From positions 286,427,343-286,491,342 of the forward strand of contig NC_090989.1 in assembly GCF_041146395.1 (NCBI RefSeq): a stretch of DNA of 64,000 nt. The letters run 5' to 3'. Shown piece by piece: positions 13,903-29,704 of the stretch. Under the pieces are notes generated by a model that did not search any database, had not been told where the DNA came from, and saw only the letters and a list, made by a program, of their open reading frames with translations. Position 1 is the first letter of the stretch. Each line of letters begins with the position of its first letter. Source of the stretch: Eulemur rufifrons (lineage: Eukaryota > Chordata > Mammalia > Primates > Lemuridae). The position numbers and the translations under genes are program-made.

Positions 13903-14186
13903 ATGGTCCGCTTCGGGGACGAGCTGGGCGGCCGCTATGGGGGCGCCGGGAGCGGGGAGCGGGCCCGGGGCGGCGGGGCCGGCGGGGCGGGCGGCCCGGG
14001 CCCCGGGGGTCTGCAGCCCGGACAGCGGGTCCTCTACAAGCAGTCGATCGCGCAGCGCGCGCGGACCATGGCGCTGTACAACCCCATCCCGGTCAAGCAG
14101 AACTGCTTCACCGTCAACCGCTCGCTCTTCGTCTTCAGCGAGGACAACGTCGTCCGCAAATACGCCAAGCGCATCACGGAGTGGCC
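13903..14186 (+). CDS. CACNA1B: CACNA1B exon 1: N terminus of the N-type calcium channel alpha-1B subunit
   Basis: Cav2.2 is the pore of the presynaptic N-type calcium channel that drives transmitter release and is the target of omega-conotoxin GVIA. This exon encodes residues 1-94 and two bases of codon 95. It starts [14 protein letters not shown], passes through a Gly/Ala/Arg-rich segment and the conserved [14 protein letters not shown] and [14 protein letters not shown] blocks, and ends at ITEW. The chosen start has a strong Kozak context (GCCATGG) and gives the family N terminus. Two residues near position 15-17 (A, S) differ from the human protein as I remember it. The 3' end is fixed not by GT but by ATATCCTG, the donor of a U12-type AT-AC intron, and joining there restores the WPPFEY sequence shared with Cav2.1. 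Confidence 0.97.
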
Positions 14187-18806
<4,620 letters not shown>

Positions 18807-21800
18807 TAGGTGGGCCAGGGCCTGGGTGCACCTGTGTGGGGCACCTGCTGTCTGCCCACGTGTCCACACTGGCCGCCCCCGTGCTACCCCTCGTGGGACG
18901 AGGGGCTGCCTCTGCCCAGAGGTGCCTGTGCTGCGTCTCTGCTGGGGGCTGACCTGCCCCAGGAGAAGTTGCTGACAGTGTCTGTGGGCAGGGCGGCCGC
19001 CAGGCTCCACGGCCCGGCCCGGTGTGGGCCTCTCGCTCTGCAGTCTGGCGCTCACTCGGTCTGCACCAGGTGTCTCGAGCTGTTTCCTGCCCAGGAGCCC
19101 CTGGCAGGTGCCCTGAGCTCTGTGCCACCCGGGGTGCGTCTCTGTGGGCCGTGTGTCTCAGTTTCTAGCTCCGGGAAGGAGCTTAATCCGTGTGTCCCTT
19201 TCCGCATTTTCCTCTGTGACTGGGTCCTGGTCATTGCCAGCTGTGGAGACCTGGACAGTCTGCCAGCGGGTGGGGTGGGGCGGGCAGAGTGCTGTGTTCC
19301 TTGTCCCCGCTCTGGCGTCAGTGGCTCCATCTGTGGTTTGGGACCTTAGGGTCCTCTGCCTGGCCCCCTGGCAGTGGCTGGAGGCCAGGCTGAGCCCTGC
19401 TGCTCTGGTTCGGGGGGAGTGTGTGCCGGGGGTTGGTACCCACACAGCCTGTCTTTCCCGGGGGTCCAGGACTCTCCATTCAGAGCCCTCCCCGGGTGCC
19501 TGGTGCCTGTGCGGGGCTGTGGGCTGAGGGCAGAGGAGGAGGAGGCGGAGGTGGAAGCCCCTGGGTCAGGGGCTGGTACTCCAAGGGTCGCCAGCAGGCG
19601 GAAGGGGCGAGGGCAGCTAAATGGCCTCTGGGCTCCTGAATGAGCCGCTCAGTCTCCCACCCCGCCCCCGCCCTGGGGCGCCTGCCCCGTTCTCACTGCT
19701 GACGGGCGGCCAGCTCTGCTGGGCGAGGACAGAGCTTGCAGGGCTGGGGCCTGGGGGGTCCCATGGCAGGCTTGGCCCCCAGAGCTGTGTGTGGCAGGCC
19801 CTGCGCACAGCAGTGGGGAGGCGGCCCCTGTGTGCCCTGCAGCCTGGCGGCCTTCACAGGCCTGCCTGGTGTCCTGGCCGCTCCCTGCCCCATGGGGCAT
19901 GCACGGGGTGGCGCTTACGGGAGCTCTCTGGCCTCGTGGAGACCTGTCCCACTGAGGATGCTGTGGGAGGCTGGGCGGGGGGGAGGGGGCTGGAGGAGCC
20001 CATGGCCTCTCGGGGAACCGGGTGCGCCCCACACCCAGCAGGCGTCATGTGGCTGTTTACACGGCCTCTCCCTCTAGGGACCAGAGTGGTGTTTTATTTC
20101 ACGGGGTCTCTGGAGCCCAGCTTGAGGCGGGAACCAGGGAGGGGCCGCGGGCATCTGTGGAATTAACAAACTGTTGTCCCTTAAGGGGTGTTGCCGGGTC
20201 GGGGAGGCAGGACCCCGTCCTCCCACTGAGTGTCCTCTGCTGGAGCCCAGGGAGGCAGCTGAGGGGGCTGCCCCAGCCTCGGACTCCAAGTGGGCTGAGC
20301 CCCTTCCCCTCTGCCCGGGTGGCGAAGGGCGGGAACCTTCCTGGGGCCACGGGAGGGCCCCAGGGTCCCAGTCTGTTCATCTCTTTTTATGTTTTTCCTT
20401 CTTCCCCCCTCCCACCTCTCTCCCCTCCCCTCTCCGCCCCCAGTTGTCTGGTTCACGTTCTCTGCCCTCTTTGTCTCTGTATTTCCGTCTTTCTCATTGT
20501 CTGTTTCAGTGTGTTTTTGCTTTTTCTCCCTTCATCCTCCTTTCTGCCTTTCGGGTGTCTCCTCTGGGTTGGTCTCTGCAGGGGAGGCTGGGTGTGGTTT
20601 GAAGGCTTCCAGGCTCTTCTCTCTGTGGCTTGCCCCCCATCCCCCACCCCGCCCCTGTGCCCTGGTTGTGCGGGAACCCCCAGGCCATGCCCAGCGCCGC
20701 GGAGGGCACAGAGGAGCCGGTGTGTGGTGCAGGCGGCACTGAGCTCACTGGGGCCTTGGGGACCCAGGGCAGAGCCCCAACCCTGCACCCTCCTGAGCTG
20801 AGGGCCCTGTGGGTAGAGGGGGGTGTTCTTGTTACTTCGCTGTTTTTAATTAGGGTTTACTTAATTGGTGCTCAGAGGGCTGGCGGGGAGAGGTGAAGCC
20901 ACAGTCCCCAGAGGCCAGCTGGGGTCCCTCTGTTTCCAAGGCCCAGGCAGGGACCTCCCCAGCCCTGCCTCGGGGGGTGCAGACCCGTGGCCTCGGCGCC
21001 CGCCCGCTCTGCCTTTCCAGGACTCCCGCCTGGAGTGTGCACGGGGCCACATCCACCTGTGTGGGCACCTGCAGCCCTGGGGAGACAGTGAGGGGCCTGT
21101 CAGGGTCCCACCCTCCCAGGCTGGAGGGTCCCCTCAGGGGTCCGGCCTGTGCGTGATGGCGGCTTCCTGGGCACCGCGGCTGTGCCTCCCCCCCCCCCGC
21201 TGGACCCTCTGTTGCAAACGTCGTCCCAGCTGGGTCAGCCTGCAGGTGGCCACCCAGGACTCTGTTACTCCCTGGGGTCAGGGTGGGGGCTAAGCGGCTG
21301 GTCCCCAGTGTGGACTTGGCCTGGTTTTCAGGAGGACCCCTGCGCTGGCCGGACGGCTTGCCCTGGGGGGTTCTGCCCCCGCCCTGCCCACGCACAGCGG
21401 CCCAGGCCAGAGACACTTCGAGATGCGGGTTCCAGCCGCTCGAGCCCGGCTCACGCCAGGCCGGTCCCGAGCATCTCAGGCCAGGGAGGAGGCAGGGGTG
21501 GCCGCTGGTCCTGGCCGACAGGGGCCAGCGCCTGTGTCCCTCGTCCGTCCTCCCGCCTGGCTGTGCCGTCTGCTCACTTCTGCGGCCACGTGTCCGTCCA
21601 GCCCTGCGGCTGCCCCGCCCCCCAGGCCCCCGGTTGGTCTCTCGTTTGCTCAGCGCTTTGCGAGCATCGGCCGGTGTGGAGGCCACGGCTGAGCCGAGCG
21701 GCCGCGCCTGCCCTGTGCGCCTGCGCCGTGCTCTCGGGCTGCGAGGCGGCTGCTCCGGCCCGTCACGGGCGTCACTGGTGTGTGCTGTCTGCTTGGTCTC

Positions 21801-22338
21801 TCCCTGCCTCCCCCTCCCCAGAGCGCATGCTCCGCACGGGCAGGTCGTGACCTGTGTCGCAGACACATCGAGTGCTCAGTGCCGTGGCCGCACCGTGTGC
21901 ACCGCTCGGTGCGCGGGTGGGTGAGGGGCGGCCACGAGCCCCACGCTTCGCGCCCCATGGAGAGCGGGAGAGGCGTGCGGGGGCAGGGTGGTCAGAGAAG
22001 GCCTCGGTATTAAGGTGACCGTGGGCAGGGACCTGAAGGACAGGACGGATGAGCCGTTGAGATGTCTGGGGAAGAAGCCGGGAGAAGCCAGCGGCACCCG
22101 CCGGAGGGACACAGGCGCGCTGATGACGTCAGCGCCTGAGGCCAGGCGGGATCGCCAGGTGGAAGGCGTTGGAGGAGAGGCCGCCCCGGACGCACGGGCC
22201 TGAGGTGATGGGTTGCAGCTGGCCAGGGCGGCGGGCGGAGAGCGGAAGGTGCCCGGATGGACGTGGCGTTTCACTAAGGAGGAGCGCGTTTGGCTGGGCG
22301 CGAGTGAGCTGTACGGCGGCCTGTGGGGAGAGCCGGCC

Positions 22339-23450
22339 GGGCGGGCGTGAGGGGAGGGCGCCGGGGAGCACCTGCCGGCCGGGCGGGCGTGAGGGGAGGG
22401 CGCCGGGGGAGCACCTGCCGGCCGGGGGTGAGGGGAGGGCGCGGGGGAGCACCTGCCGGCCGGGCGTGAGGGTAGGGCGCGAGGGGAGCACCTGCCGGCC
22501 GGGGGTGAGGGGAGGGCGCGGGGGAGCACCTGCCGGCCGGGGGTGAGGGGAGGGCGCGGGGGGAGCACCTGCCGGCCGGGCCTGGGGGGAGGGCGCGGGG
22601 GGAGCACCTGCCGGCCGGCCCGGCGTGAGGGGAGGGCGCGGGGGAGCACCTGCCGGCCGGGCCTGGGGGGAGGGCGCGAGGGGAGCACCTGCCGGCCGGG
22701 GGTGAGGGGAGGGCGCGGGGGAGCACCTGCCGGCCGGGCGTGAGGGGAGGGCGCGGGGGAGCACCTGCCGGCCGGGCGTGAGGGGAGGGCGCGGGGGGAG
22801 CACCTGCCGGCCGGGCGTGAGGGGAGGGCGCGGGGGGAGCACCTGCCGGCCGGGCGTGAGGGGAGGGCGCGGGGGGAGCACCTGCCGGCCGGGCGTGAGG
22901 GGAGGGTGCGAAGGAGCACCTGCCGGCCGGGCGTGAGGGGAGGGCGCGGGGGGAGCACCTGCCGGCCGGGCGTGAGGGGAGGGCGCGGGGGGAGCACCTG
23001 CCGGCCGGGCGTGAGGGGAGGGCGCGGGGGGAGCACCTGCCGGCCGGGCGTGAGGGGAGGGCGCGGGGGGAGCACCTGCCGGCCGGGCGTGAGGGGAGGG
23101 CGCGGGGGGAGCACCTGCCGGCCGGGCGTGAGGGGAGGGCGCGAGGGAGCACCTGCCGGCCGGGCGTGAGGGGAGGGCGCGGGGGGAGCACCTGCCGGCC
23201 GGGCGTGAGGGGAGGGCGCGGGGGGAGCACCTGCCGGCCGGGCGTGAGGGGAGGGCGCGAGGGAGCACCTGCCGGCCGGGCGTGAGGGGAGGGCGCGAGG
23301 GGAGCATCTGCCGGCCGGGCGTGAGGGGAGGGCGCGGGGGGAGCACCTGCCGGCCGGGCGTGAGGGGAGGGCGTGAGGGGAGCACCTGCTGGCCGGGGGG
23401 TGAGGGGAGGGCGTGAGGGGAGCACCTGCCGGCCGGCTGGGGGGAGCACC
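22339..23450. repeat. Large GC-rich minisatellite, 38-39-bp unit, about 28-29 copies
   Basis: The unit contains GGGAGCACCTGCCGGCCGGG followed by CGTGAGGGGAGGGCGCGGGG. Successive TGCCGG words around 22921-22960 are 39 bases apart, and shorter units lose one G. Each unit has several CpGs, a CACCTG E-box and G-runs. Because 39 is divisible by three, both strands show long open frames of 13-residue repeats (one of 596 codons on the reverse strand), which I regard as a by-product. Variants (GGGGGT, GCCTGG, GCGAGG) cluster at the left end, while the centre (22740-23250) is nearly uniform, suggesting recent homogenisation or expansion there. Confidence 0.95.
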
Positions 23451-23802
23451 TGCAGGCTGCACCTGCCTTTCTGGGAGTTTTGCCGCAAAGCAGGACGGAG
23501 AAATGGGGCAGTGGTGGGCGGAGGAGTCAGGGCGGTCCTTTACCCTGGGGCTGTGCAACCTGCCTGTGCTGCGGAGCGGAGGGACAGAGAGTGGCCGCCG
23601 GCAGAGGGGACTGTCCCGCAGCAGCCCAGGCCCGTCCCAGTGGGTCGCGCCTGCGTGGACGGCCACGTTCCTGCTGCGTTTGGCAGAAGCGTGTGCCTCC
23701 GCCGAGCGGTGGGATTGGTGGGGCGAGAGGCTGAACCGGGAGCTGTCCCAGCCTCCCCTCCGCCCCTCCCTCGCCCACCTTCCAGTTCCTGCTCTGGCCG
23801 TC

Positions 23803-23862
23803 GGGGACGCAGCGTGTGGGTGACAGACAGACGGGGACGCAGCGTGTGGGTGACAGACAGAC
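23803..23862. repeat. Two-copy 30-bp direct repeat
   Basis: GGGGACGCAGCGTGTGGGTG plus ACAGACAGAC occurs twice in direct tandem without a mismatch (23803-23832, 23833-23862). Confidence 0.9.
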
Positions 23863-24919
23863 GCACCCCTGGCCTGTGCCCTCTGGCGGGGTCAGGCGCC
23901 CTGAGGAGCGCTCGGCAGAGGAGAGGCCGTGAGGGGGGCGTGCTGCGCTGGGCGGGTCGGGGAGGCCGCGGGGGACCGCTGCCCTTGAGCCGGCGCAGCG
24001 CTGGCCGAGAGGGCGCGGGCTGGGACCCGCGTGCAGCTGGGGAAGCTCCGGCCCAGCCCTCAGGAAACCCGCTGGCACCTCCAGAGTCTGGCACCCGCCC
24101 CAGGCTGCCTTCCGCTTCCTGTGCCCCGCGGCTGTGCCCTGCACACGTCTGTCCACGGTGCTGTCCCCACTGATGCCCTCTGCCTCCCAGGCCCGGCAGG
24201 ACGCCCCTGTCACCGCGCAGGCTGAGGGGCTGGGGCACAGACAGGCTAGATCAGGCCCCCACAACCCCGAAACCCTGGGCATCCTCACCCCTGTTGTGGC
24301 CCCGGCCTGGCGCTTCCCTGGTCGTGGTCCTCGGGGAGCAGAGAAACACGTCCCAGCTCAGGCAGGCGGCTCTCCACGGAACATTCCGACTACAGCTTCT
24401 TGCTCTACTCCGAATTAGACTGGGATTTCTTTCCAGGACGTGTAATTAGAGCTCAGGTTCCTCCCAGGACTCGGGGCTCCTGTGGGAAGAGCTGTGTGGC
24501 TGTTGCGTAGGGAGGGACCCTCTCTCCCTGGGCGTGGCCCTCAGCCGCTGCCCCCTTTCCTTTTGGACGCGGGACACGGGCCTGATTCGGGAGGTGGCAG
24601 GTGCTTCCTGTGCCCAGGGAAGGCCAGGCTCAGCTGAGGAGCACAAGCAGACGGGCACCAAGGGTGTCCCCGCTGGGCAGAGAGGGGTCCACCCAGGGTG
24701 AGCAACGGCCCCATGTCCAACCGGGCTGCCCAGGACACTGCCTTCCCATGGGTGACCCAAGACACCGTGTCCCAACACAGATGGCAAGAGGCACTGGGCC
24801 TGAGGGGCCAGAGACGCTAGATTTGAACCTGGCCTGGCCTTGGTGTGAGTCTGGGCTGTCGCCAGAGCCAGGTCCGTGGAAGGCTCTTCCTCAGCCTTTG
24901 GGCTCTGACTGTGGCCCTG

Positions 24920-25815
24920 CAGGTCTCGCGCCTGGTCAGCTTGGGGCTTGCTGGGGGGTCTCGTGCCTGGTCAATTGGGGCTTGCTGGGGGGGGTCTCGC
25001 GCCTGGTCAGCTTGGGGCTTGCTGGGGGGTCTCGTGCCTGGTCAATTGGGGCTTGCTGGGGGGAGTCTCGCGCCTGGTCAGCTTGGGGCTTGCTGGGGGG
25101 TCTCGTGCCTGGTCAATTGGGGCTTGCTGGGGGGGTCTCGCGCCTGGTCAGCTTGGGGCTTGCTGGGGGGTCTCGTGCCTGGTCAGCTTGGGGCTTGCTG
25201 GGGGGTCTCGCGCCTGGTCAGCTTGGGGCTTGCTGGGGGGTCTCCTGCCTGGTCAGCTTGGGGCTTGCTGGGGGGTCTCGCACCTGGTCAGCTTGGGGCT
25301 TGCTGGGGGGTCTCGCGCCTGGTCAGCTTGGGGCTTGCTGGGGGGGTCTCGCACCTGGTCAGCTTGGGGCTTGCTGGGGGGGGGTCTTGTGCCTGGTCAG
25401 CTTGGGGCTTGCTGGGGGGGGGTCTTGTGCCTGGTCAGCTTGGGGCTTGCTGGGGGGGGTCTCGCGCCTGGTCAGCTTGGGGCTTGCTGGGGGGGGGTCT
25501 TGTGCCTGGTCAGCTTGGGGCTTGCTGGGGGGGGGTCTCGCGCCTGGTCAGCTTGGGGCTTGCTGGGGGGGGGTCTCGTGCCTGGTCAGCTTGGGGCTTG
25601 CTGGGGGGGGGTCTCGCGCCTGGTCAGCTTGGGGCTTGCTGGGGGGGGGTCTCGTGCCTGGTCAGCTTGGGGCTTGCTGGGGGGTCTCGCGCCTGGTCAG
25701 CTTGAGGCTTGCTGGGGGGTCTCGTGCCCGGTCAGCTTGGGGCTTGCTGGGGGTTCTCGCGCCTGGTCAGCTTGGGGCTTGCTGGGGGGTCTCGTGCCTG
25801 GTCAGCTTGGGGCTT
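24920..25815. repeat. Minisatellite, 35-39-bp unit with expanding G-run and alternating unit types
   Basis: The unit is GCCTGGTCAGCTTGGGGCTT then GCTGGGGGGTCTCGC. Adjacent GCCTGG words at 25142 and 25177 are 35 bases apart; longer units differ only by extra Gs in the run (about 5-9). About 25 copies. At the left end two unit types alternate (CGCGCC..CAGCTT and CGTGCC..CAATT), making a two-unit higher-order repeat. CGCGCC/CGTGCC alternation returns at 25540-25800. Long open frames here are periodic artefacts. Confidence 0.95.
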
Positions 25816-26405
25816 GCTTGTCCTCTCTTTGCCCACCGGAGGCTGCAGGTGGCTTTTGCAGGCCCTGATCACCACCTCAGCCCAGTGTGGCTGGAGCCAG
25901 TGTGGTGGGGCTGAGCTCTGGCAAGGGGTTCCTGGAGCAGAGAGGGAGCCCCCATGTTCTGGGGCCTGGAGTTGGGGGTCACTCCAGGCAGCATCCACAG
26001 GTGTCACTGGTGACTCAGAACGAGCCTGGCTGGGGGTTCCGCAGCCCTCCTGGCGTCGGCATCGCTGGTGTGCTGGGGCCGCCCCCTGACGGGGTACCCC
26101 ATGCCCACGCCAGTCCCGGAACTCCTCGCTGTGTGAGCATCAGTGCCAGGCGGGGTGACAAAGCCACCCTGTGCCCAGAGCACAGGTGCCTCTTCCTGAG
26201 GATGGCCTCCCACCAGCCTCCACGTCCCCGGGGCCCGGCCTGCAGCCTGTGCGGGTTCCAGGTTACATAACCACCCCAGGAGGCAGCACCCTGGTGGCGG
26301 GGGATCCCGGCCTCCTTCCTCAGCACACGCCCCCGGCTGGTATTTATAGAGGGCCCGGCTCACGCCCCTGCTCTCTCTGTCTCCTCCCTTCGCTCCCCGT
26401 TTTTT

Positions 26406-26460
26406 CCTGTTTCCACGTTCTTTCCTGTTTCCACGTTCTTTCCTGTTTCCACGTTCTTTG
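26406..26460. repeat. Short tandem repeat, 18-19-bp unit, three copies
   Basis: TTTCCTGTTTCCACGTTC is repeated three times in tandem. Confidence 0.9.
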
Positions 26461-29400
26461 TGCTTTCTGGACTAGAGAGCAGAACCAGGCTCCGTGTGAA
26501 ACACCGGGTGGAGGCAGGGAGGGACGTGCCCCAGGGCTGGGCAGAAGGGGCAGGACCAGCTGCCCTCAGCCACCACACCAGCCGGCCACCTGTGCCGGGA
26601 TGCAACAGACCTGGGACCTCCGTGGGCCCCAGGGCTCCTGGCTCTGCAGGGCAGGGGTCCCGATGGAGCCCTGGAGCTTCCTGTGCTGCTGGAAGCTGAC
26701 CCTGGCCCTCAGGCTCTGGTGCTGTGGGGTCCCCTCTGTGGTCTGAGCACCCCCACGTGTGGCTTGGGTCAGGGAGGAGCTGCCTGCGGGAGACAGGGGA
26801 CGGCTGGCTCGTTGGGCAGGGGTGTCAGGCCAGCATGCAGACGCCGGGGGTGGGAGGGTTCTGCACAGCCCGGGGGCACCTCGCATGCACCCACCTGGCA
26901 CAGCCCAAGGGAGTGTTAGCCCCTCTGCAGACCTGCTGCCACCGTGCCGGGCCAGGGCCGTCCTGGGTATAACAGACTTTCCCAGGCACCAGGGACACGG
27001 GTGGGAGAAGGGAGGGAGGTTTCAGCTGCACCCAGAGAGGGACTGTTGCCATTCACAGGGGTCTGGGCTGCCTGTCCCTGGGGCAGGTGGGATTGGGCCA
27101 GCCCATCTCTTCCTCATCCATTTGCCGACGGTTACCGGGTGCTGTGTGTGCCAGGGCCTCGCCAGCCTGTTGCAGCCGGGCCCAGCCCGCACAGGGCCAG
27201 GGCTGTCACACTGCTGGCAGCGGGGTCTGCTGCCTGGGGTCCACTCTGACCCTGTTCCAGGCCCTGTCATCCTCTGCCCTTGGCAGTGACCGCAGGCTGG
27301 GCTCTGGTCCCACAGCTGGCTGGGCTCCAGGTTCAGACCCGGCCCTTTCCCCTCAGGGGTCCCACAGAGAGGATCTACCGTGGGTCAGCTGGAGGTGCCA
27401 CTTTCTGAGCTGCTGGCTGTGAGCTGGGCTGCAGCATCCAGGGTCTGGGGGGCTGCGAGGGGACAGTGGGCAGTGGTGGGGCAGCTGGGGCTGCTGGGCC
27501 AGGCCGTGGGGGGCCCTGGGGCCTGGTCGCCGTGAGGCCTCGGTCTCCAGTCTGAGAGAGCTGAGAGGCCTTGAAGGCCGGAGTCGGGGGAGTCTCAGCC
27601 CGGGGCCCCCTGAGTCCCAAGGGAGCAGCATCTGGCCACTCTCTTCCTTCCAGTGGGGCGGATCTGTCAAGGGCCATGTGGTGGCGGGGGGCACACCCAC
27701 TCCTGGGCCCCGTGGTCAACCCCTGCGAGGCCGGCGGGTCAGGGGCACGGGCCGTGGGCCGCTCCCCATCTTGGGCCTGTGGTGGAGGGCTGAGATGGGC
27801 TCTGAATTAACTGTCAACATTTAAGAAGGAATTTTATGTAAATACCCACATTTTCATCGTCTTTGGGAGAAGTCCCTGGAGCCTCTACTCCCCCAGAGTA
27901 GATGCTTTTAACTTGGGAAGCTCTTGAGCGGCTGCCCTGCCCTGGCCCACGGAGGTCCCGGGTCTGTTGTGCCCCGACACAGGTGGCTGGCTGGCGTGGT
28001 GGCTGAGGGCAGCTGGTCCTGCCTCTTCTGCCCAGCCCTGGGGCACGTCACTCCCTGCCTCCACTCGGCGTTTCACAGGGAGCCCAGAGCTGTAAGTTCG
28101 CACTGAAGGGAGAATAGCTGCTAACTGCTAATGGCCTCCCCGCCCTGGACTGGAAGGAGGTGGGAAGGCAGGTGCTGGGTCCGACCTGCCTGGCTCCTGG
28201 GCCCACCCAGTGGGCAGGACAGGACTTTCCATCGCTCTGCACCCCTCCCTCCCTCCCCGCTGGCAGCTTCACCCACTCAGAGCCTTCTCCACTCCATCCT
28301 GCAGCCAAACAGAACTTTCTAGCACCCAGATTCCTAGCAGGTCGGTGGCCTGGTAACATCCCTCCCCGGGGGCATCCTGTCACTCAGCCCTGCCAACCCC
28401 AGGGCTAGGGAGGCCCCTCCAGCAGCCCCCATCACACCAGCCAGCGTCACCCTCCCTGTCTCCCTCTAGCCTGGGTGGAAGGACCCTCTGGCGTCCTGTG
28501 TGCTGGCCTGGCAGGGGACACTGGGCCCTGAGGCTCTCACTCAGCGTAGGGCCCCTGGTGGTCTCTGCACCTGGCGCCCCCCTTCCCCACCTTGCTGGCC
28601 TCTCCTCCCTGCTCCCTCCCCAGGAGGGGTCCCTCCCCTGGCTGCTCCAGGAAATCCTGTCTCTGCTTAGTGGGGGGCTCTTTGCCCGCAGGACTGCGTG
28701 TTGGTCTGCGTGGGCGGCCACAGCAGGGCGCCGCAGACAGGCAGCTAAGACGGACACAGGTTGTCGCCCGGTTCTGCAGGCAGGAGGTGCCGGCAGCGCT
28801 GGTTCCTGGCGGCTGCCTTCTTGGTGTGGTGACCCCTGCCCTGGGGCTGCTGGGGTGCAGAGCCAGGCCTCCAGGCACCAGGTGATTCCTCCGCGCAACC
28901 TCAGGCCCCAGACCTGTTCTGCTGCCGGGGCTGTGCCGTGTGCCCTGGTTGACTGTCGCAGAGTCCAGCGTCCTCCCTCCCTCTTCTGGCTTTTCCTCTG
29001 ACTGTGGCCGTTCTCACGCCTCCCTGTCGTCAGCCCCCGGGCCTGAGGACACCAGGCAGCGTGGGCCAAGGGCAGGACCCCCCACCTGCCCCGGACCCTC
29101 CTCAGCCCAGCAGGGCTGCAGGCGGAGGGAACCCCCTGGGCACAGGGCAGCCTCCTGTGTGAGGGTGGGGTCCCCAGGGCACCCCAGCACCTGTGTCTCG
29201 GGCCCTTGTTCTGGAGAGCAGTGTGGGGAGGGCAGGAGTCAGAGCTCTTCTTCCCATCAGCAGCCTGCGCAGCGCTGGGGTGGCAGCCGCCCCTGCAGGC
29301 AGACAGGCAGCGTCGGGAGACTGGGAGCCACAGGTGGGAGCAGCCAGTTCCCACAGGTGCAGGTGAGACACGTGGGCTCCCAGTGGCACCCAGACAGGTG

Positions 29401-29704
29401 GGGGGGCGCGGGCAGCCGGCACCACGTCCGGCTGGTGCTGGCTCTGCTCCAGCCGCTGTGAGAGGCTCCCCGGGGGCTGCACCTGCTGCTGTACCTCCCT
29501 GGGCCACAGCCGGGGACGGGGCAGCGTGGCGCAGGCCTGGCCCCGCGCTGGCGGGGAAGGTGGGCTCAGTACTCCTGGGCCACCAGAAGGTAAATAAAAA
29601 GTAAACGCTGATCCTTCCGTGAGGTTTCTTATGTGCTGGCTGCTGTTCTAATACGGTAATCTACAAGCCCTGTGAGCGACATGCAGATACTAACACTCCT
29701 TTTT

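Noticed and set aside
21876..23666. A 596-codon reverse-strand open frame rich in Pro, Ser and Arg repeats (also shifted versions of 418 and 404 codons)
   Set aside because: It follows entirely from the 39-bp minisatellite, whose period is 13 codons. All frames show the same pattern, with no family signature and no flanking gene structure.
22339..25815. CRISPR-like spaced repeats
   Set aside because: The repeats are contiguous with no unique spacers, in a primate nuclear intron with no cas genes.
24601..25914. Forward open frames of 437, 306 and 286 codons made of WGLLGG-type repeats
   Set aside because: Produced by the 35-39-bp minisatellite in several frames at once; not a gene.
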